The notes under the pieces: model-generated
Databases searched by the model: none
Seen by the model: the letters and a program-made list of their open reading frames with translations, nothing else
What the model was told of the DNA's origin: nothing
Position numbers and translations under genes: made by a program
Shown here: one piece after another, positions 60,604-64,000 of the stretch
How positions within the stretch are numbered: the stretch's first letter is position 1
Layout of the letters: each line of letters begins with the position of its first letter
NCBI GenBank assembly: GCA_033977485.1
Contig: CM066994.1
Span: forward strand, 116,026,458 to 116,090,457
Length of the DNA stretch: 64,000 bases
Direction: 5' to 3'
DNA from: Hydrangea macrophylla
Lineage: Eukaryota > Streptophyta > Magnoliopsida > Cornales > Hydrangeaceae

Positions 60604-60807
60604 GAGTTTCTGGAATTATTCAAACAAGTAAAAATCAACATCCCACTCCTCGACGCAATTAAATAAGTGCCTTCCTATGCCAAGTTCCTAAAAGACTTAT
60701 GCACCGTTAAGAGGAAGCAAAGTGTTAAGAAGAGTGCTTACTTGGCTTGCCAAGCAAGTGCAATTCTCAAACACGATTTGCCTCCCAAATACAAGGATCC
60801 AGGTATA

Positions 60808-62288
60808 TGATTCGTGTCCAATATTGCATTCTTAACTTCATGATTTTACCCTTATTGGACACAAATTATCACTTATATTGGGAGATTTAATGGATAATTT
60901 GTACTTTTGTTGTTCATGTTGTTGTGCACTTTTTGTTAATAAAATCTCTTTCTTGTAGGTTTTGGCGACTTATTCAAAGTAGGAACTAACCCTATTGGTT
61001 CTTATCTTGTAAGAAGAGGAGAAAATCCATCCTAGCAAAGGCGGATCGATCCGGCCTTATGAGCGGATCAATCCGCGTGTTTTAAAAGATGTCACCATCA
61101 GAATCAAAAAGGGCGGATCAATCCGGCCCTTTGAGCGGATCAATCCGCGATTTTAGAGGGACTTTCTGCGATAAGGATCTGTAAATGGATCAATCCGGTC
61201 TTTAGAAGGGATCGATCCGCGACTTCCCAAGCAGATTCCAACATCCCAGATGAAAGACTGATCGATCCGCCAGTTATGAAAGGACCGATCCTAACTGGCG
61301 GATCGATCCACTCATGCAATTTTTCCCTCTTTTGTATTTACAACTTTGCCATTTTATGTATGTAGTATATATAGTTAGAGATAAGTTTTATTTGGGGTTA
61401 GCTTTTATTTTTCTTGTATTCCTAGGTTGTAAACTTTCCCTCTCTCTAATTCCTTCATCTCTCTCCACCATTACTCCTCAACTACCTATCATCTACTTTC
61501 ATTTAGTGTTAGAGAGAGAAGAGTGGGTTTGTATTGAATACTTTGAAGCTTTTTGTTGAAGAACATCTTGGGATTTGTATGGCATTCATTATGGGTTACT
61601 CTAGTTGGTATACTTCCTCTTTCCCTCTCTTTAATATTGTTGTCATTATGATTATGAGTAGCTAAATCATGTAGGTTGGGGATCATAAACCCACCATTGG
61701 ACCCAAGTGTATTTTATTGTAGGACTCTTACATTTTGTAGCATTTCTAGAGTTCATGGGTGTATGGTTTGATGTTTGAGAGCCCACCTCCAATGTCAAGC
61801 ATTGGAAGTTGTGAAATCTCTAAACTCTAACCACATACCTATGTATTGCATTAGAACATCTATCTAACATGTTGGTTGACTACCACATGTTTGATAGTTT
61901 GTCACAATGGAATTTTATACTCTAGAATGTGCTATAAGTATGAGAGCCATGTATGGTTTGGTCCAAGGTGGGGGAATGCTCCCCAACCTCAATTTCTCCA
62001 TTTACAAAATGCCCAATTTTTAATTAAACTTAGGCCTTAACTTTGTTCATATTTACTACACATTTTCTAAATAGTCATTATAGTATAAGTTAACACAAAT
62101 TGAATCGAATCCAAAGTCGAAAAGACTCAATTTTATTTCTTAGTTTGGTGATTTCTTCTCGCATGATAATTGGTCGTTAAGCGCCCACCAAGCATAGTTG
62201 CATTCCGATCCCTGTGGACTCGACACCCTACTTCCAACATACTACGTTTTTAATAGGGTTAAATAGAAACTTGATTTTGACAACATCA
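60808..62288 (+). mobile_element. Solo LTR (1481 bp) inserted in the Athila element, TSD GTATA
   Basis: Starts TGATTCGTGTCCAATATTGC and ends TTTTGACAACATCA. GTATA flanks both sides (60803-60807, 62289-62293). Removing it rejoins the Gag-protease linker of the host element in phase. The 3' part has CCGATCCCTGTGGACTCGAC, typical of Athila/SIRE-type LTR ends. It carries a cluster of GCGGATCAATCCG palindromes (61035-61310). Confidence 0.88.
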
Positions 62289-62962
62289 GTATACCTATGG
62301 TTTCTTGCATAATTGGTCAAAAGAAATTGAACAATGCTTTGCTCGACTTAGGATCGAGTGTAAATCTCCTTCCGTACACCGTCTACCAACAACTAGGGTT
62401 GGGGGAGCTTAAACCCACTCGAATTACTCTCCAACTTGCAGATCGATCAATTAAATATCCGCAATGAGTCCTGGAGGATGTCTTAGTCCAGATTGACACA
62501 TTTGTCTTTCCTATTGACTTTGTCGTATTAGACACCGAGTCGGTATACAATGCCAAATCCCATATTCCGGTGATCTTTGGACGTCCCTTCCTTGCGATGA
62601 TCGATGCAACAATTAAGGTAAGGAGTGGAGTGATGATCGTGGTTTTTGGGAACATGACATTGAATATCAAGATCTTCTCAAATCCAAAAATTGAACATTT
62701 TGATGATGAAGAAGAGGAAGTAAACTGGGTGGAGTCGGTAGTCCAGGATTGTTTTGACTCTACTGCTCCCGCTGATCCTGTGGAGTCCATAATCACTAAC
62801 TCATATTATGAGTTGGACAGATACACTCCACAAGATGAAGAGAGGAGTCAGATATATGAGATATTGGAGGTTGTAGAAGAGGAAGTTGCAAGGACAATGT
62901 GGACGGCCCAATATGAACAACTACCGCCAAAGACAAAGTTGGCAGTGCCATCAAATCTATAA
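62289..62962 (+). pseudogene. Athila protease region
   Basis: The aspartic protease core is recognisable: NNALLDLGSSVNLLP (the family has D-L/T-G-[SA]-S), then [14 protein letters not shown], followed by the acidic linker to RT. A TGA (about 62465) breaks the frame between the two halves, and TAA at 62960 ends it before RT. It continues the Gag frame remnant across the solo LTR. Confidence 0.88.
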
Positions 62963-62971
62963 TTTCTGGAG

Positions 62972-64000
62972 TTGGAATTGAAAGAGCTTCCGAAAGAATT
63001 GAAATATGTATTTTTGGGAGAAGAAAAGACGTTCCCTGTAATAATTTCATCCATTTTGAATCAAGAACAGGAAGGTAAACTGATAAAGTTGCTTAACCAG
63101 CACAGGAGTGCATTGGGATGGACCGTCGCAAACTTAAGAGGAATAAGCCCATCCATATGCACCCACCAGATCTATCTAGAGGATGACGTAAAACCATGTC
63201 GACAAATGCAAAGGCGTCTAAACCCAAACATGCAAGAGGTAGTAAAGAAAGAAGTCTTGAAATTGCTTAATGTTAGGGTAATCTATCCAATCTCAGATAG
63301 TCCTTGGGTAAGTCCAACTCAAGTAGTGCTAAGAAGGCTGGCATTATAGTAGTGGAGTATAAGGAAGGAGAATTGGTGCCTACACGTGTGACCATGAGCT
63401 GGCACATGTGTATTGATTACAGAAGATTGAATGCGGTGACTTGAAAGGACCACTTCCCATTACCTTTTATGGACCAAATGCTTGAAAGAGTGGTGGGTCA
63501 CCAGTTTTACTGATTCCTGGACGGTTATAGTGGTTATAACCAGATTGAAATTGATCTTGCTGATCTAGAAAAAACCACTTTTACGTATCCGTTTCAAACG
63601 TTTGCATATCGCCGGATGCCTTTTGGCTTATGTAACGCACCTACTACGTTCTAGAGGTGTATGTTGAGCATTTTTAGCGATATGGTTGAAAAGAACATGG
63701 ATGTTTTTATGGATGATTTCTCTGTGTAGTTCTGATGATTGTTTGGGAATCTCCAGAAAGTTTTACAGAGATGTGAGAAGAAGGATTTGGTCCTCAACTG
63801 GGAATAATGTCACTTTATGGTGACAAAAAGAATTGTCTTGGGGCATATTGTTTCAACGGAGGGAATACAAGTAGATAAGGCAAATATTGATTTAATCTCT
63901 AATCTTCCTGTCCCTACCATGGTAAAAGATATACGATCGTTTTAAGGTCACGCCGGTTTTTATCGGAGGTTTTTCAAGGATTTAAGTGCTGTATCTAGAC
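62972..64000 (+). pseudogene. Athila reverse transcriptase, degenerate
   Basis: RT blocks in order: WTVANLRGISPSICTHQIYLE (approach), VIYPISDSPWVSP, CIDYRRLNAVT, FLDGYSGYNQI, MPFGLCNAPTTF, and the catalytic block VFMDDFSV (about 63700-63720; the family has F/Y-x-D-D). Then LGHIVSTEGIQVDKA and the start of the connection (AGFYRRF). A frame change at about 63335 and several stops make it inactive. The window ends before RNase H and integrase. Confidence 0.92.

Overview
This is a stretch of nuclear DNA from a flowering plant, most likely a eudicot. It is AT-rich and dominated by plant transposable elements: Ty3/gypsy (chromovirus, Athila and Tat-like), copia-like, TRIM, L1 and RTE LINE, hAT, MULE, CACTA, Tourist and Stowaway. 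Host genes are few and split by introns. I cannot name the species. No tRNA, rRNA or CRISPR locus was seen.

Host genes. (1) An intact squalene epoxidase (SQE) gene on the minus strand, 50982-55598. I resolved eight exons with canonical splice sites, giving a 1578-nt reading frame (525 aa). (2) An apparently single-exon kelch-type beta-propeller gene, minus strand, 20141-21448, with a 14-codon AAG run and a GAT run. (3) The two last exons of an unrecognised minus-strand gene, 10619-10941. (4) On the plus strand, small exons at 40337-41069 and a frameshifted J-domain tail at 45133-45357. These may be the two ends of one decayed gene, now separated by an L1 LINE, a TRIM and a nested hAT/LTR element.

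Layout. 1-4867: 5' half of a decayed minus-strand Ty3/gypsy element (LTR, PBS, gag, protease, RT). 4868-7560: an older retroelement remnant. 8042-18176: MITEs, a hAT-like element broken by a solo LTR, an RTE LINE tail, homopolymer tracts and a GGCG-rich hAT element. 18400-19800: L1 3' fragments and poly-C tracts. 20141-21448: kelch gene. 21563-28038: hAT with a Tourist inside, two Stowaway MITEs, a further hAT, a MITE, a MULE and a 1-kb foldback. 28197-32362: a MULE carrying a CACTA-derived insertion. 33391-36176: a TRIM, a solo LTR, a copia-type LTR and a MITE. 38510-40275: L1 LINE. 41161-45017: second TRIM, then a hAT carrying a young non-coding LTR element. 45583-49431: a complete LTR retrotransposon that codes only for gag. 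50982-55598: SQE, with MITEs at its 5' side and an intronic foldback. 56530-56940: endogenous pararetrovirus relic. 57052-64000: decayed Athila element split by a solo LTR.

Many insertions could be bounded to the base because their target-site duplications (TSDs) are still readable: 8 bp for hAT, 9-10 bp for MULE, 5 bp for LTR elements, TAA for Tourist and CACTA, TA for Stowaway. The nesting therefore gives a relative order of events. SQE is the one locus with a clear metabolic role (sterol and triterpenoid synthesis). The other genes show no functional link to it.
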